A DNA stretch of 64,000 nucleotides from Hymenopellis radicata (GCA_015501595.1 JADNRX010000104.1:62001-126000); one strand, 5' to 3'; counted from the first letter of the stretch, positions 12,601 to 25,068 are shown. Made by a program: numbers and translations. Notes: a model not told the origin generated them from the sequence alone.

Positions 12601-13011
12601 TTGAGATGTAGCTATGCAGTTGGTGGAAGACGAAAGCCAGTAAACGAAGTTGGGGAAGGAATTGAGGCAAAGCTCAGCTCGGTGGTCCCATTATGGCGGA
12701 GACACTGAGCTTCACAAGCTTTGAGAATTCAGAACAAGTCGTCCAGGTTTGACTTGAGTATTGCGATACGTAGACCCGTAAAAGCAGAAGCAGGCTGGAC
12801 AACATGGTGGTCCAGGTTTGAAAGGAAAATCAGTTACCGGCCCGGGTCTCCCGGGACTGACCAAGAGTCAGTACAATACAGTTCATTGAGAAATGCCTTC
12901 AACTTTGGAATGCAGGAAGGAAAACAGAATGCAATTAGGCTAATACAGACAAGAGAAAGCGGAAGGTGATATTTATGGGGAAAAGGAAAACACTTTGATT
13001 CATATACAGTT

Positions 13012-14145
13012 TCAAGCTGACTCCTGCACTCTATCCGTAAACGTACAGGTCGGAAAGGACTGAACAGACGGGTGGTTTTCCGAAAAGCCGTCAGTCTTGT
13101 TGGAACGCTTAAACACATCAAAAGCGTGGGCGGCCAGCGGCGTCTTATAAGGGCATTCCGGGTTGAACACAGGAAGGAGTATAATGACGATGCACACGAC
13201 GAACAGAGCGGCAAAGACGCTCGTCACGACAATCGCCATTCCTGTGTGCAACGTGAAGAGGAAGATGATCAAGCCAACACAGAACAGGCTGAACGCGACG
13301 TGCATGAGCACCGGGAGGAAATCGATAATTTCGGCGACGCGCCATTTCTGGAGCGCCATGTACCGGAAGTGCCTGGTCCGCGCGCGCTGGCGGGCGTCTG
13401 CAGAAGGGAGGATCATGTACTGGCGTATCCATTGCTTGGCGAGCATCGCAACAATCGCGACCGAGAGGCTCAAAGCGTGACTGGTGTACCACAACCCAAT
13501 AACCCAGACATCCGACATCATGGGCGTGAAAGTGGTGTCGGCGCGAGGGACGTCTTCAAGGGGAGTTCCGTCAGCGATAGCGCGCTGGATTTGGATCATC
13601 TCAGTGAACAAGGCGGACATCATCAAGGTGTTATCTGGAAGGAGGAATTTGTAGCTATGCGAGCAGAAGATGGAGACGACGATGGTGAATAGGGAAGCCT
13701 AGCCAGGCAATCAGACAGGTCGATCAGCAGAACGCGACATCACGTACAAAAACGATGAGGGCGCCGAGTCCATCTTGCCATTCCTCGCACTTCTGGGTGT
13801 CGAAGATACGGCTCTCGTCCAGGTAGGTCAACCAGATGCGCGCGTTTGGACCCATCTCCTTGTATTCTTCGTCAGGTTCATACTTCTTCTCGTAGTCGCA
13901 GCCGTGCTCGACTGTGGTTGGGATCAGCGAACGGAAACATTTCGCGCGATGCGAGCCTTACATCCAGGAATCCCCTCGCTGGTTCGAGACCTGAAGCCGA
14001 GGAGGCTCCTCCTTCCACGACGATGAGCATCGTGTTCGGGAATCGGGTCGCGATCTCCTTGGGGAACGGGGAGCGTGTCCGTACTCGAGACAGAACTGTT
14101 AGGTTTCTGCCAGGTGTAGGGAGAGACGCAGGGAGTAGGAAGCAT
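13012..14145 (-). CDS. DUF6535 short-form protein D
   Basis: Exons 14145-13962, 13911-13748 and 13698-13012 give 344 residues with no break. The N-terminus (MLPTPCVSPYTW..., then RRGRRSLLGFRSRTSEG) parallels that of gene E (MLPAP..., KKGFLGFGSRSRDEA), which fixes the start at 14145. Exon 2 carries CDYEKKYEPDEEYKEMGPNA and WQDGLGALIVF. Exon 3 holds four hydrophobic stretches: around SLFTIVVSIFC, WVIGLWYTSHALSLSVAIVAM, IIDFLPVLMHVAFSLFCVGL and VVCIVIILLPVF, plus AKQWIRQYMILPS and PECPYKTPLAAHAF. Unlike the long form it stops soon after the membrane domain, with a tail of about 35 residues. A membrane protein of unknown function. No small partner gene is seen next to it. Confidence 0.85.
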
Positions 14146-15489
14146 TGTCGTGTAGAAGTTAACTGTTGTCGAAGGCCTCTCGTGGCACGCGTTTATATAT
14201 CCGAAGAGCAGGGTAAGTACGCGGCATGGTCGAAGTGTGGAACGGTGTAAGTAGTGCAAAGTGGTGGGAAAGAAGAAGGTACGTGTCACATCACGGTTAC
14301 GCGATTTTTTGTACCCTTGATGGTTGATAACGAACTGTGGCGCTATTTGTAAGAAAATGCTTTGTTTGGAATGAGGGAAGGAGGCGATGGAATTTACCTC
14401 CAGAAAGACATGAAGATGAGTTGTTGCCTGACAGTCACCTAGACCTATGGACGCGTACCTTTCCTTCAAAGAGGATAAGAAAGTGCTACGCGCTATTATC
14501 CTGTGGACTCACATACATTGATTACTGCGGATCCCCATCTGACCCGGTGCATATGCATGAAGGGACGATCTTTGGAGGCAGGGTTGTAGGGATCTAGAAG
14601 TGCCGGGACAGCATCAAAGCAATGTTCGAATGTCAGATGAACGGCCGACGCGGAGATATCAATGTGCGCCACAGTAGTAGTCCCGCCATACTACTGCACT
14701 TTGCGCTATACATAGCTATGCAGCGTGACCGTGATCTGAGTGCCGCCAGCGTCCTAGTTCCGGGAATTTGCGCAGACATCTGACCGCGTGTATACGGCCA
14801 CGGCTGCGCTGCTCCGACGGGAATGTTACGCCACAGATGGCAACCATGGAGTTTCCCGGGACAAATACACGTATAGGCTTCTTTGGGTTTTCGGCTACGT
14901 ATCGTTTGCGTAAATTTGAGCCTGATAATAGTGTTCGTCATGATATGCCTTCACAAAATAAATTCTGTAGCTGATATCAAGTGGAAGAGAATCAGAACGG
15001 CGCATACCGTAGCTGTGTATTACGTCGAGGCACTCTCTCGAGCTGTATCGACAATGAGCCCGAGTGCCATGACCAGGGATTAAGAGTCGTGTGGCGCAAT
15101 AGCATTCATACTGGAGGATTGTCGTAGTTTGATATCAAGGAGGGTATGCATGTTTGACCCACGTCATCTTCAGATGCGCAAGTAGAGTGCTAGATCCACG
15201 TCGCACTACACTTTGTTCATGTACTAATATGGACAAAAAAATTGCACTTACCCTTTCCTCCGAGTACGTCGTCCTTGGATTTCGAAGATGCCCTGCAGAT
15301 ACGAACATATGATGCTCTATGCGAATGGCATCATTTGTGGGTAAAATGCCACATTGATTCCACATTAGGTCAAAATATAGGTCACTACCAGCAGGTAGCG
15401 GCGCCTAGAGCCAGCACCAGGCTGGTACATTCTCGCATTGGCTCCTTGACTGTCATAAATCGGGTGCGATCCAGCTGCCCGAGACGCTA
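14146..15489. other. intergenic, no supported gene
   Basis: The first part is the 5' flank of gene D. The remainder contains only short unsupported frames, with no splice-linked coding pattern or repeat recognised. Confidence 0.5.
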
Positions 15490-15540
15490 AAATGCTATGA
15501 GCAAATAAAAATATGAGCCTGTTCTATGAATCATTCATTC

Positions 15541-16825
15541 CTATGTAAAAAAGTCCCAGTGGAAGACTGCGTCTATACCACGCCTTTTACAGTTCTTTTC
15601 AAAGCTCCGACCGCACCGCTGGTTGCCAATAAATATTTTCATACCCAAAGTACCATTCGGAGTCCCAGCGCGAATATACAGCCGACCGACTTCGAGTTCC
15701 TTCAAAGCAGGAAAGAGATGGCGAGATTGCTCTGTATCTTCGAACCATCTCGCAAACATCGGCGGAATTCCAGAGCAACCATCGAAACGTAAGCTGGTGA
15801 TGGACATAGTCGCGAAGGGTCTCACGAGTTCGGCGAGGTGGTGTGCGTTCCTAAAATCTATGTGACGGATAGCGACAGTGGTAACACGTTCGATGAAAGA
15901 AACGAAGCTGCCAGTCTGAAATGAAGGGGTGGAGATGGTCATAGTGGTCAACGACGAAGACGATGCCGCAAAGAGATGATAGAGGCCATCAGTCCACCGA
16001 CACGGACGGTTGGAACATCAGGTGTCTATCAAGTCTCGAGTTTCAATACTATCCACGAATCCAACCGCAATGTGTTCCAATTTTGACCCTAGAAAAGCCT
16101 CGATAAACCAGGATGGTTGAGGGCACCAACGGCTTGGTATGTGAATATGCACTAGAGCAGGGAAATAAGCTGTCAACTTTGCAGGTGCCATCGGAGCGCC
16201 TGGTATCGGCGACTGGAGGTTGAGTGAAAGCCGCTGTAAATTGGGTTGCTGAGCGACAGCCAGAGCCTTTGCAGCACTCGTCCATGAGAAGCCGGCCAGG
16301 TCGAGCTCCTGCAAGTGAGGAGGCAGGACCTTAAACATCTCGATAAGGTCAGCCTCTTGCTCGGTGGTTAACGTGATGCCGAAGGTAGGAGGTGGAGTTG
16401 GAGGTAACAAAGGTTGGCAAGATGCTTCGCAGAGAGCGACAGAGTACTGAGAACGCTCCAAACCCAGGACAGCTCTTCGCTTGAAGGGGAAGCCTCAAGT
16501 GGCGAATATGATGTCCATATGAAGGAAGGAAAGAGCAGAGAGGCGAACGTTTCCGATGATGGAATGAATATATCGGAAGCGAGACAACGCAAAACAATCA
16601 GGGACAAGAATGTCACGGAAGCGACGACAAACAACCGCAAGGCGATGAAGAGCGAATTTAGGCAGATACTGAGACTCAGTGACCACGTTGAATATCAATA
16701 GAAGAATTTCGTTGGGAAGGCGGAGGATGTAGGCTACGTCCGCATTCAGAGACGTATCAAGGATTATTCCAGAACGACTTACGATCGCAATTGACGGTGG
16801 ACCTGGAGTCATGAGAGGCCTTCAT
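15541..16825 (-). pseudogene. F-box/LRR-like protein, decayed copy 1
   Basis: Start by analogy at ATG 16825. The first part has the F-box-like helix set (YILRLPNEILLLIFNVV, LAVVCRRFRDILVPD). After that the frame is lost and regained several times: the segment LTTEQEADLIEMFKVLPPHL and the leucine-rich stretch are in one frame (16.46-16.02 kb) and the end segment RFDGCSGIPPMFARWFEDTE in another (15.95-15.54 kb), with a stop between. Three paralogues at 36.8, 43.5 and 55.3 kb show the intact order. F-box proteins usually recruit substrates to SCF ubiquitin ligases; this copy is unlikely to do so. It lies divergently from a sirtuin fragment. Confidence 0.8.
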
Positions 16826-17420
16826 GTCGCTTGACTAGCGAGCCAACGGCGATTTTTTTTCTGTGTTTCTACGCCCAAGCTAAGTGACGACGCGTGATAA
16901 GGAGAGCGACCGGTATCAATAATACCGGGTGGTTGGCGGTGGAGGTTCCAGCTGAGGGAGCGAAACGGCGAGATGTTTCTGTGAATGGCGCCAGACCGGG
17001 AACACCGAATTGCCAGCCGAGAACTAGGAAGGCTAGAGCTAAATACGGATCCAGACAATCCACCACGACAAGGGAGTTGGACGGTGCGAAGAAAGGATTC
17101 CAGCGCTGGCGAGGGTGAGCGAGCAAGGACGCGCGACTTCCTAATCGGGACCTGGGAAGACCGTGCGAAATATGTACAAAAAAAGTTCACGCCTAAATTT
17201 GACGGATCGACTGTCATCTGAACGCTAGCCCAACGCTAGCCTCTAGGTTTGCTGCTGACCGCTGTACACGGTACAGAAAGAATAACAGCTCACGGCTACG
17301 GCCTTCCAGTACCTCCATCTTCGAATACCACAAGGCTCTTGAAACCTGTCAGACTTAGCTGGAATTTATCTCTGGTTTCTTTAGCGCCCTCAACTGATTC
17401 TATCTTCTGAACTGGCACTG
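16826..17420. promoter_or_regulatory. divergent spacer between F-box copy 1 and sirtuin fragment
   Basis: About 600 bp between two divergent starts. It is similar in inverted orientation to the 36175-36780 spacer between the intact sirtuin and F-box copy 2, so it is part of the inverted duplication and was probably a shared bidirectional promoter. Confidence 0.5.
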
Positions 17421-17806
17421 ATGCCGTCTTGCAATGTCGATGACTTTCGCCGCGTGCTGGCCGATGCTAAAAACATCATTGTCCTATCCGGAGCAGGTCT
17501 TTCAGTTTCTTATAGTGAGTTTCAAACCTGAGGTCTGCCCGTCAATGATTTCTGTGGTTTACGTTCTGTTAGGAATCGCCACGTTCCGCGGCAACGGGGG
17601 GTGTGGAGGAAATATGATTCAGCATCTGTTGCGACCTTGACGGCCTGGGGCGAGAGCCAGTCTCGTTTATGGCAGTTCTTTCATTATCGTCGTGAAGAGT
17701 GAGTACGTAGCTACTGTGTCCGAATCGATTCTTATAGAGGGAAGGATTCTTACCAAGTCGCCAAACGAAGGTCATCGTACTCTAGCGCGTTTGACGATTC
17801 TCCTCA
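17421..17806 (+). pseudogene. sirtuin 5'-end fragment
   Basis: Starts MPSCNVDDFRRVLADAKNII and continues VLSGAGLSVS, then an intron (donor GTGAGT near 17516, acceptor GTTAG near 17573) and IATFRGNGG. In the intact gene at 36.2 kb the exon junction encodes Ser-Gly-Ile; here it would give Tyr-Arg-Ile. One base is missing after the Gly-Gly pair (near 17600), so the following WRKYDSASVATLTAWGES reads in another frame. Similarity to the intact gene stops around 17806, just inside the third exon. No functional NAD-dependent deacylase can come from it. Confidence 0.75.
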
Positions 17807-17912
17807 GGCTCTTCGACCTTCTTCATTTTGAACTCAAATGATACAGCGAATTCGTCAACAAGTCGTTATTCATCAGATATTTCAGTTACAAAGTCTGCTT
17901 TCTCGACATGAC

Positions 17913-20900
17913 TCAGCTCAAGGATTTGGGATGATGTTCATGTATGGCGCAACATTCTTGGACCATTCTAACGATGCTCTCTGGCCGGTCTCTGGTGAAG
18001 TCGTCGACTGAGGTGGTTCCGGACGGATTAATCTCCGCCAATACGAACGCTGAGAAGTACTGCTCTGTGATGATAGTTCGGTATCGGATGTCTAAACTAT
18101 GTGAGCTCAGTTCTACTATGTCTGCAGTCCAATAACTTACCGGCGTATCCGGTTTCGTGAATAGCGGTGGCACATAGTGCTTATCCTGGATATTCTTCGC
18201 AAGCATCCTCACCACCACAGGGAAATCATTGAATGGCTGGTAGTACACCATTCTATTCAAACGAAGTTCCGAAATTCGAAACATCGTAAGGCCCTCATAG
18301 TCGAGTATGGCTCCAGCCGTGGTAACAAAGCGAGTCAGGTTCTGTAAGCAGACTGGCCAATGGTCGCACTGAACAATCTGTGCCAGCCTCCAGACTTTAC
18401 GCTGCATGTCGACGTCGGAGAAGAAGAGAAGCGTACACAGCGCATTCAAGTTTTCGAGCTTGCTGATATATTCCAAGGTTTCAATAAACATTGCCGACGG
18501 CGGCGTCGCGGAGAGGGCGAAGAATGCATCAGCATAGGCTCCTGCCAGATATGTATAGCCCGGACGAATGTCTTCTGGTATCTTATCAGCCCGCGGGTTC
18601 GTCGATTGTGCGAGACGAGTGAGTCGGGAGGCAAAATCCTGAAGCCAGTCGCGCGCAATAAGATCCGACATGATGATGTCCGTAGCATACGAATGCGATC
18701 CGGTGGATGAAACATAGGTCAGGATATGGGCAACCAGTTCCGCTGAGTTTTGGTTGACAGCAGATGCCACGCGCCATATCTTCGTGAAGACGTCGGAAGT
18801 TAGCCATGTATAATCGTGGTCATCGGGGCCTGAGAACTCGTAACGACGGTTGAGACCCCGGAAAAGACTCTTGACCACGAACGCCTCATCTTGCGAGATC
18901 ATAATGGTCCCTGTACCAAAGTAATCGTAGTTGACAACGGCGCGCAATGCAACTATTGCGGCGCGATCAATGTCCTTGTGTGGACTGCGGCCCAAGCCGG
19001 CGCCGATGGCGAAAAATTGGACAACCTTTAAGACTCGATAAAACAAGGATTCGGTCTCATCATCTTCGGTATCGTCATCTTCTGGGATACGGGATGTTTG
19101 CTGGATTGATTTAGACTGTAGCATGGTGAGCATCAGGAACACATCTTCTGGAACGTGCTGAGTGTAGTTCGCCGCGGAACGCGAAGCAGTAGGAAAGCCG
19201 ACGTGCAGCAACCACCGGACAAAAGACGGCCCCATGTTATTAGCCAACGCGCATGTCAGCTCTGTCGTAGTGCCGTCGTAAGTCAGGTCGTATGAATTGA
19301 TTACGAGCTCCGAATTCTTCAAAGGACCACACTCCAACGAGAATGAGCGAAGTTCAGGTCGTTTGCCGTCGCAGTTCTGATGAGTGCAAGAGTGCTCTCC
19401 AATCGCAGCTTCAAGCAGTGCTTCCCAAATGCGAGATGGAGGCCCGTCTTGGCTAATCTCCAGCCAGTCCAGCCCCGAACGAAGCGCATTCTGGAAGATC
19501 CTAGCCCAGAAGACGACATCCAGCTTTCTCTCAGGCTCGATGGAAGTATGCAGCAGATGCTCTTGCAACATCTTCACCGCAGCGGCGGGAGAACAGTGCA
19601 ATAAGCGAGTATACCGGTTTGGCTCATGGGTCGGTAACATCAGTCTGCCATCCCCGGTGCGTATCGCCGTGCGCTGGAAGCGTTCAAAACGGTCGACGGG
19701 TTGATCGAGACGATGATGAACTTCGATTGCTTGCCTCACGGATGGTAGTATACCCTCGGCGCCCTCGATTATCTTTACGCTCTGCAGAGGGAGACTACTG
19801 ATAGCCTGCAAAGCAATGCTCTGAACAGACAGACTGGGAGACGCGTTGTGCATCCAGACTATCGCGCGAGCATCGAGTTTATCCGCGTTCTTGAAAACGA
19901 GTCTGCCCTCGACGTCTTTCAGAGAATCGGGAGGAGTGTCAAGCAGAATCTCGTTCGGGGGTGTGCCGCCAGTCGTACGACGGCGAGCCTCCCAAAGGCA
20001 GGAAAAACGTCGTCGCGCGTAGCTCAGAGTGACATATGCGTAATGAGACAATGGGGTCTTATACGGACAGTCGGGGAAAAAGAGAGGAAGCAGATTGCTT
20101 GAGAAATACACAAGAAATGCGAGACCGCCAATGCAGCCAAGCGTCGCTGCTATTATCCCGCTGAGGTTGTGAAGGTATATGACGAGACCGACAAAGAATA
20201 TGCCGAGAGACAGGTGCATGAGAACAGGAAGTAGACCGATTATAAGTGGCACGTTCCACTTCTGAAAGCTGTCATTCCGGAATTGACGCGTGCGAGCGCG
20301 ACGCCTAGGCGACCCCGATGGGATTGCCATGTATTGGTGGATCCACTGTTTGGTCAAAACCGTGATAAGCGCCGTCGTGAGGCTGAGCCCAGGCTAGCGA
20401 ACCACAGCCCATTAACGAAGAGATCACTCCTTTTGGCGTGGAATGCAGATGCGGCCTTCATAGTAGAAGGCGGGGAGAGGTCATTCGGGGAGGCACCTTT
20501 GGCAAGTTCAAATTGGAGGTTGATCAACTCCAGGATTAGTATCGCCGTGACTTCGCCGTAGTCCACTCGAAGGTCCTGGCAAGTCTGAACGACGAAAGTT
20601 GTTACAACAGCAGAGAATATGGCGGCCTTGAAGAGGAGATCAGGATGACGGGTCGATCAGAAAGTGTGATTGTAACTCACGAAGACAAGAAGCATATCAA
20701 GTCCTTCTCTCCAATCTTCCACCGATTCAACAACATATTTCAGGGCTTCGTCGTTATATGTCATCCAAACGCGAGCCGCAGGGGCCATCTCTTTGAATTC
20801 CTCATCGGCAGGGTATTTTTGCTCATAATCGAAGGAATCTGCGAAGACGTGTTAGGATAATTCAGTGAAGGAAATGCACGGAACCGCACCATTCGATGTC

Positions 20901-21088
20901 GTCGGTTTCCGAAAGCAACTGTGCCCGCACAGTCCGGTATGACTGGAATCAGTGCTGTTGATGCCGGAGCTATTGGCACGCAGTGTCGATGTGTCCGAGG
21001 TTATGGAGAGTTCTGTCGGTGATTTGAGAGGTTGAAGAGGGTAGGAGTTGTGTTCGTCTATGCGTGGCATTGCGGGGCCAAAAGACAT
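17913..21088 (-). CDS. DUF6535 long-form protein F (one frameshift)
   Basis: Exons 21088-20890, 20838-20681, 20626 to the end region. ATG 21088 lies about 50 bp after a TTATAA box (21138-21143). Exon 2 has SFDYEQKYPADEEF. The membrane domain continues with LFVNGLWFASLG, LTKQWIHQYMAIPSG, LLPVLMHLSLGIFF and DCPYKTPLSHYAY, then the soluble region with VHHRLDQPVDRFERFQRTA and ALRAVVNYDYFGTGTIM. A single base is missing near 20392, between ASLG and LSLTT. The exon sum of 3071 is one short of a multiple of three, in agreement. C-terminal splicing is less clear than in the paralogues: the open frame runs to a stop at 17913-17915, while a GTAAGT donor at about 18140 could give a shorter tail. More diverged than the other copies, with an acidic DDTEDDETESLF insert. 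Function unknown. Confidence 0.8.
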
Positions 21089-21137
21089 CGGGAAAGGAAT
21101 GGAAATGATGGGATAGACGTTCGAGACGTCCATCAAG

Positions 21138-21143
21138 TTATAA
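21138..21143 (-). promoter_or_regulatory. TATA box of DUF6535 copy F
   Basis: TTATAA about 50 bp upstream of ATG 21088, position conserved among paralogues. Confidence 0.5.
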
Positions 21144-21416
21144 CGAAACACGCATACCGTCTATAGTATCCGTAACTCAGGGTAGACAGTTTTTTGTCTA
21201 AAAAACTTGGTTGCTCAAAGATCAATGCAATTGTTTTCTGTCGTAATGTTACAGTGGCGGCGAGAACAATTAGATTCGGTGGCGGAAGGCGATACAGTAA
21301 GAGGAAAATGCAGTACAACGTTCGAGTGGATTACATATCAGATGATTGTGGTACAGACTAGGAGACGCGTCGTGTTAAGAGAGGTATGATCTATGCGAAT
21401 GGCGTTCGTAAGGGCT

Positions 21417-21909
21417 TCATTGTGTTTGCAACAAAGTGGGATCGATGGTCCCGTTTTGCAAATGCAACAGGCCGGAGGTAATGCATGTCTGAAGTGTTGT
21501 CTGATCTGCCCAGGAGAGACCATGATTGCGTACAAAGTTAACAGCTTGCCGTCTAACGTGTACACGGTGTAGTCTGCGAGTACGCCATCCAATCCAGACA
21601 GGTACCACATCGGCCGAGTCGTAAGTTGTCATATTAGATTTCCAGGCGGCGAAGATAGCTTCAATAGATGTCTCTGAATGAGTACTAGAGGAAAATCAGT
21701 ATAGTTCATAGAGAGAACAACGGAGGTACTTTACCCTCCTGTGATTGCTTCGATGGTCTTCCGCAACGCCTTAGGAGGATCGACAATCACCAAGCGGAAT
21801 ATAAGGCGGTAGTATGTTGTCGCGTCCCAAGAGGTGGCTGGGGTGTCAGGATGGCGACTGTATAATGGCTGTAAGGCGGGATGCACTTGTTCTGTCGTCT
21901 CAGACGACA
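21417..21909 (-). CDS. small protein paired with DUF6535 copy F (diverged)
   Basis: ATG 21909 opens a frame beginning MSSETTEQVHPALQPLYSRH, with PATSWDATTYYRLIFRL and ALRKTIEAITGG. An intron (GTAAAG...TCTAG, about 21733-21686) leads to THSETSIEAIFAAWKSN, then a longer tail with FVRNHGLSWADQT, stop 21419-21417. Compared with the other small genes it keeps the position upstream of a DUF6535 gene (329 bp), the conserved upstream DNA, an intron at the matching point, an IE..F motif after it and a W-A-D near the end. Otherwise the sequence is far diverged and the tail longer. A second intron starting GTACCT is possible. Family unknown. Confidence 0.5.
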
Positions 21910-21959
21910 TGTGTACAACTGATGTTCAGCGCGAGATGGGGTGAAGGACGTACCCAACG

Positions 21960-22420
21960 CTTCAGACATCCGTGTATATAAAAGGCGGGAAACAAGAGCT
22001 CGAAAACAAGGCGCCCAAAGTAGAATTGCACGTCGACAGTACAAGGGTACCCTTATTGATGTTCTACAGACATCAACAACCTAGCAAGCGCGACACAGAA
22101 CAAGAGTGTATCTTGTTCCGGAGCACGTAATGGTTAGTTCTTATTATCAACGTTGTATCCAACTGCGTACCATGAAAGGCAACATTGTAAGAGCAATTTC
22201 AACCCAGCCATGTTTCAACTTTTTAGCTATCCCACCACAGAGAGTGACTTGGACCTGAAGTGTAAGGAGGAGAGCCCAGCTTTACAGTTCCAGTCCGACA
22301 AGAGAGCCCGCCTGTAAACGCGTCACGCGCTGCGAGGAGTGACGCTCAATTGCGATGGATTTTTAGTCCTTTGACAGTTCCATCGTACTGTCCGGTGAAC
22401 TGCGAGGTGAATTGTGGCTC
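21960..22420 (-). promoter_or_regulatory. conserved upstream block of small gene at copy F
   Basis: On the minus strand: GAATTGTGGCTC-type motif reversed at 22409-22420, GGTACGCAGTTGGATACAAC at 22171-22152, and GCTCTTGTTTCCCGCC followed by a TTTTATATA box near 21980. Same order as the other four cassettes. Inferred promoter. Confidence 0.5.
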
Positions 22421-22964
22421 AGCCAACAATGGAAGACAATTAGTTCCCCGTTGGCACAAGCCTTGACCAGCGACGGATTCCTGAGAAGTCTTGAGCATAC
22501 GTCTCAAAGCCCGACTAAGGAGCCATCTGCTCGAAGTGTTTTGAACTGTTCTGAAGCGTAGGAGGGCAAGCAGCATTTTCGAACTCCGCCCTCACGGCAT
22601 TTGCCGCCCATCTCCTGAAGGGCGCGTTCGTGGTATTGCAAAGCTTGGTGAGGCCATCAGTTAGGGCGCGTGTCAGGCTTGTTTTTAAAGCTGCTTGAAA
22701 GTGAAACGTTAGCGAGCCATGATAGACGTCGAGTGAGTCACATGTCCGTCCTCCTTAACCTACGACGACCACAACTTTTGGTATTGAAGTTTTACTATTG
22801 GATACCTCTACAACCTACACTAAATCCCCAAAGTCCTCCGCTCTATCTCAGTACAAGTTGGATCGCCATTGGCAATATTCTCTCGTTCTTGCCCTCTCCG
22901 TTGGTGGAAATGGCAGTCCTTTCATTGACTGTGTCACCGGATACCACCTTTCCCAACTGTCGAA
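22421..22964. other. intergenic, no supported gene
   Basis: Only short frames. It leads up to the target-site copy of the inserted element. Confidence 0.4.
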
Positions 22965-22974
22965 CACCTCATAG

Positions 22975-23883
22975 GCCCTGGGAAACTCCCCTAGGACTCC
23001 GGCGATTTTGGCGGATTTGAGGGCCCCAAAAACGCGATTTTGGCGGCGAAAAGTCGCGGAGTCGAGGCCAAAATGGAGGAAATGCCGGCGGATTTGGCGG
23101 ATTTCACAGGCCCAAAGGCGGTTTGGGCTCTGTACACCGGGGTGAAATTTTTGACCGGAACCGCTTACAGGGTTTTGCATAATTCCGTGAACATTTCCTG
23201 TTTTATTTTTTGGGCGCGATCACCGGTCCGACTCCGTGCCGTGTCGGCTGGCCAGAAGATCAAAGCTCGCCACACTACATCCATACTCCGAGGCCTCTTT
23301 TTTTGTATATACCATGGTATTTAGACTAAATAACAAAGTTACTTTCTTCTCAAGCCATTATCACTCATCCAAGAAGCAGGACATCCTTAAACTTGAGCAA
23401 AGGAACAGACAGAACAGTTCATTTTTGGCACCCATCCATGGGGAGATGTTCAAGGGTAGTAGATGCTCATTCTGAACGCTATAAGTGGCATATTTCATGA
23501 ACGAACAGTGCAAACATTTGAGCTGAGCTTGATTCGCCGACACGGCACGGAGGTCGGACCGGTGATCGCACCCAAAAAATAAAACGGGAAATGTTCACGG
23601 AATTATGCAAAAGGCTGTACTGCTATCAGAAAGCGCGGAAATGACTGTTGTGGAGGACCGCAGACGTAAACTGGACGTAAATCAGCTTTGGAGACAATTT
23701 GGAGAAGCGGAGGACCAAAAAGAAGCCAAGAAACGCGATCTGAAGACGTGACAGGTGGACACGTGCCGTGACATCCTTGGCGATTTTTGGCGGATTTGAG
23801 GCTCAAAACCTCCAAAATCTTGCAGATTTCAGGCCCATTTCAGACCTTTGGTCCGCCGGAGTCATAGGGGAGTTTCCCAGGGC
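22975..23883. mobile_element. non-autonomous TIR element (outer)
   Basis: Imperfect terminal inverted repeats of about 29 bp: GCCCTGGGAAACTCCCCTA at 22975 and its reverse complement ending at 23883, each continuing with GACTCCGGCG. The 10-bp word CACCTCATAG is present on both sides (22965-22974 and 23886-23895, the right one separated by AT), consistent with a target-site duplication. No transposase frame is present. Subterminal GGCGGATTT words repeat inside both arms. Class II family not determined. Confidence 0.75.
23174..23612. mobile_element. non-autonomous TIR element (nested inside the previous one)
   Basis: Starts TTTTGCATAATTCCGTGAAC and ends with the reverse complement GTTCACGGAATTATGCAAAA. 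The inverted arms extend for about 75 bp and include TTTTATTTTTTGGG, GATCACCGGTCCGAC and GTGCCGTGTCGGC. It sits within the outer element, so it inserted later. The 290-bp centre has no coding capacity. Confidence 0.7.
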
Positions 23884-23895
23884 ATCACCTCATAG

Positions 23896-25068
23896 TTGTT
23901 TGGTGACAGGCGTCAACTTATTGACCGGTGTCTGAGGGAGTATCAGTTGAACAACTGGCCATATGCTAGGAGGCGGCAGTCAACTCAGCAAGATCGTTGC
24001 CAAGTCACTACTAGTACTAGGCTCGCGAAGCGGATGGACCCGAGCCTACCAAGTCACCCACATGCTCTCTTCATACAGCACCGGGTCTCGTTACGATACT
24101 CAGCGAGGACTTTTTCGTTTCTCTCCACCATCCCTCCTTGATCCCTCCGCCCACTGGCAGGCTTAGCCACAAGTGAGTCATGTCCTGCGTTCTTTTCTGA
24201 GCCACCACTCGCTCCTATCTACATCCTGGACATCACGGCGGCCTGGCTCAATCTCTGCAGGACGGAAGTCTTCTGGAGACTTAAACGAGGACGACTATTA
24301 TTGACGTATACGCAACTTCTGGCACACATCCCGAATTCCGGTTGAAAGATGTTGACTGGCGAGAAGTCGAAGACTTATCGGGGTTGGTCGAGACATTGAT
24401 AAAGAACGTTTGCGATTTCTCTCCTTCGTTTCGCTCACCACGCTGTCAAGTAGTACGTTCTCAAATTACTAAAGTGACACAGGAAATCAACCTATGTTTC
24501 CGCAGACTTTCAGCTCTCACATCAATACTACGGACTGGCCATGGACCAATACTAGTCTCAGGCGGCGTCAGCATGAGGAGTCAGTTTCAGATTCGACGCC
24601 CATTCGGGAATCTCAGCAGAATGGGCCAAGCGCTATGGAGCATATTCCGCTACATGGCAGCCTGAGGACCGTCGACTCGGATGATGGGCAAGCAAGTACT
24701 GTAATGTAGTATGCCTGATTTCCTGATGGTATATTTTGATTGTACTATAATCGGAGTTATCTAGGAACACATATACACGTAGTATGGACATATTTTCAAC
24801 ATGGAAACGCATGACAAGGAGGAATTCAAAAGAAAGTCAGCACGTGAAGGGAGGATTAGGGGTCGTGACCGTGTAAGCTCAGGACAAACAATATGTCCGC
24901 TCGGCTGCCTCCTTGTTTCCTTCCACGATGATCCGGCTCTAAGCGGAAATTTTCTATGTATCGGTTATCCTCGTCGTGCGATCGATAGACATGTCTCTTA
25001 CTCGTATGTTCGCTACCTTTTCCATTGTAAAATTTTGCTGAAGAGGAATAGGAACGAGAAGCAATGAA
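23896..25068. other. intergenic, one unrecognised coding-like fragment
   Basis: A frame at 24342-24440 (KDVDWREVEDLSGLVETLIK) and another at about 24550-24709 (RRRQHEESVSDSTPIRESQQ) on the plus strand look coding-like, with possible introns between. No start, end or family could be fixed. It could be a remnant. Confidence 0.3.

Noticed and set aside
13072..13692. 206-codon plus-strand frame rich in charged residues
   Set aside because: It is the antisense of the membrane-domain exon of short-form gene D, which has paralogues and consistent splice sites; the antisense frame has none.
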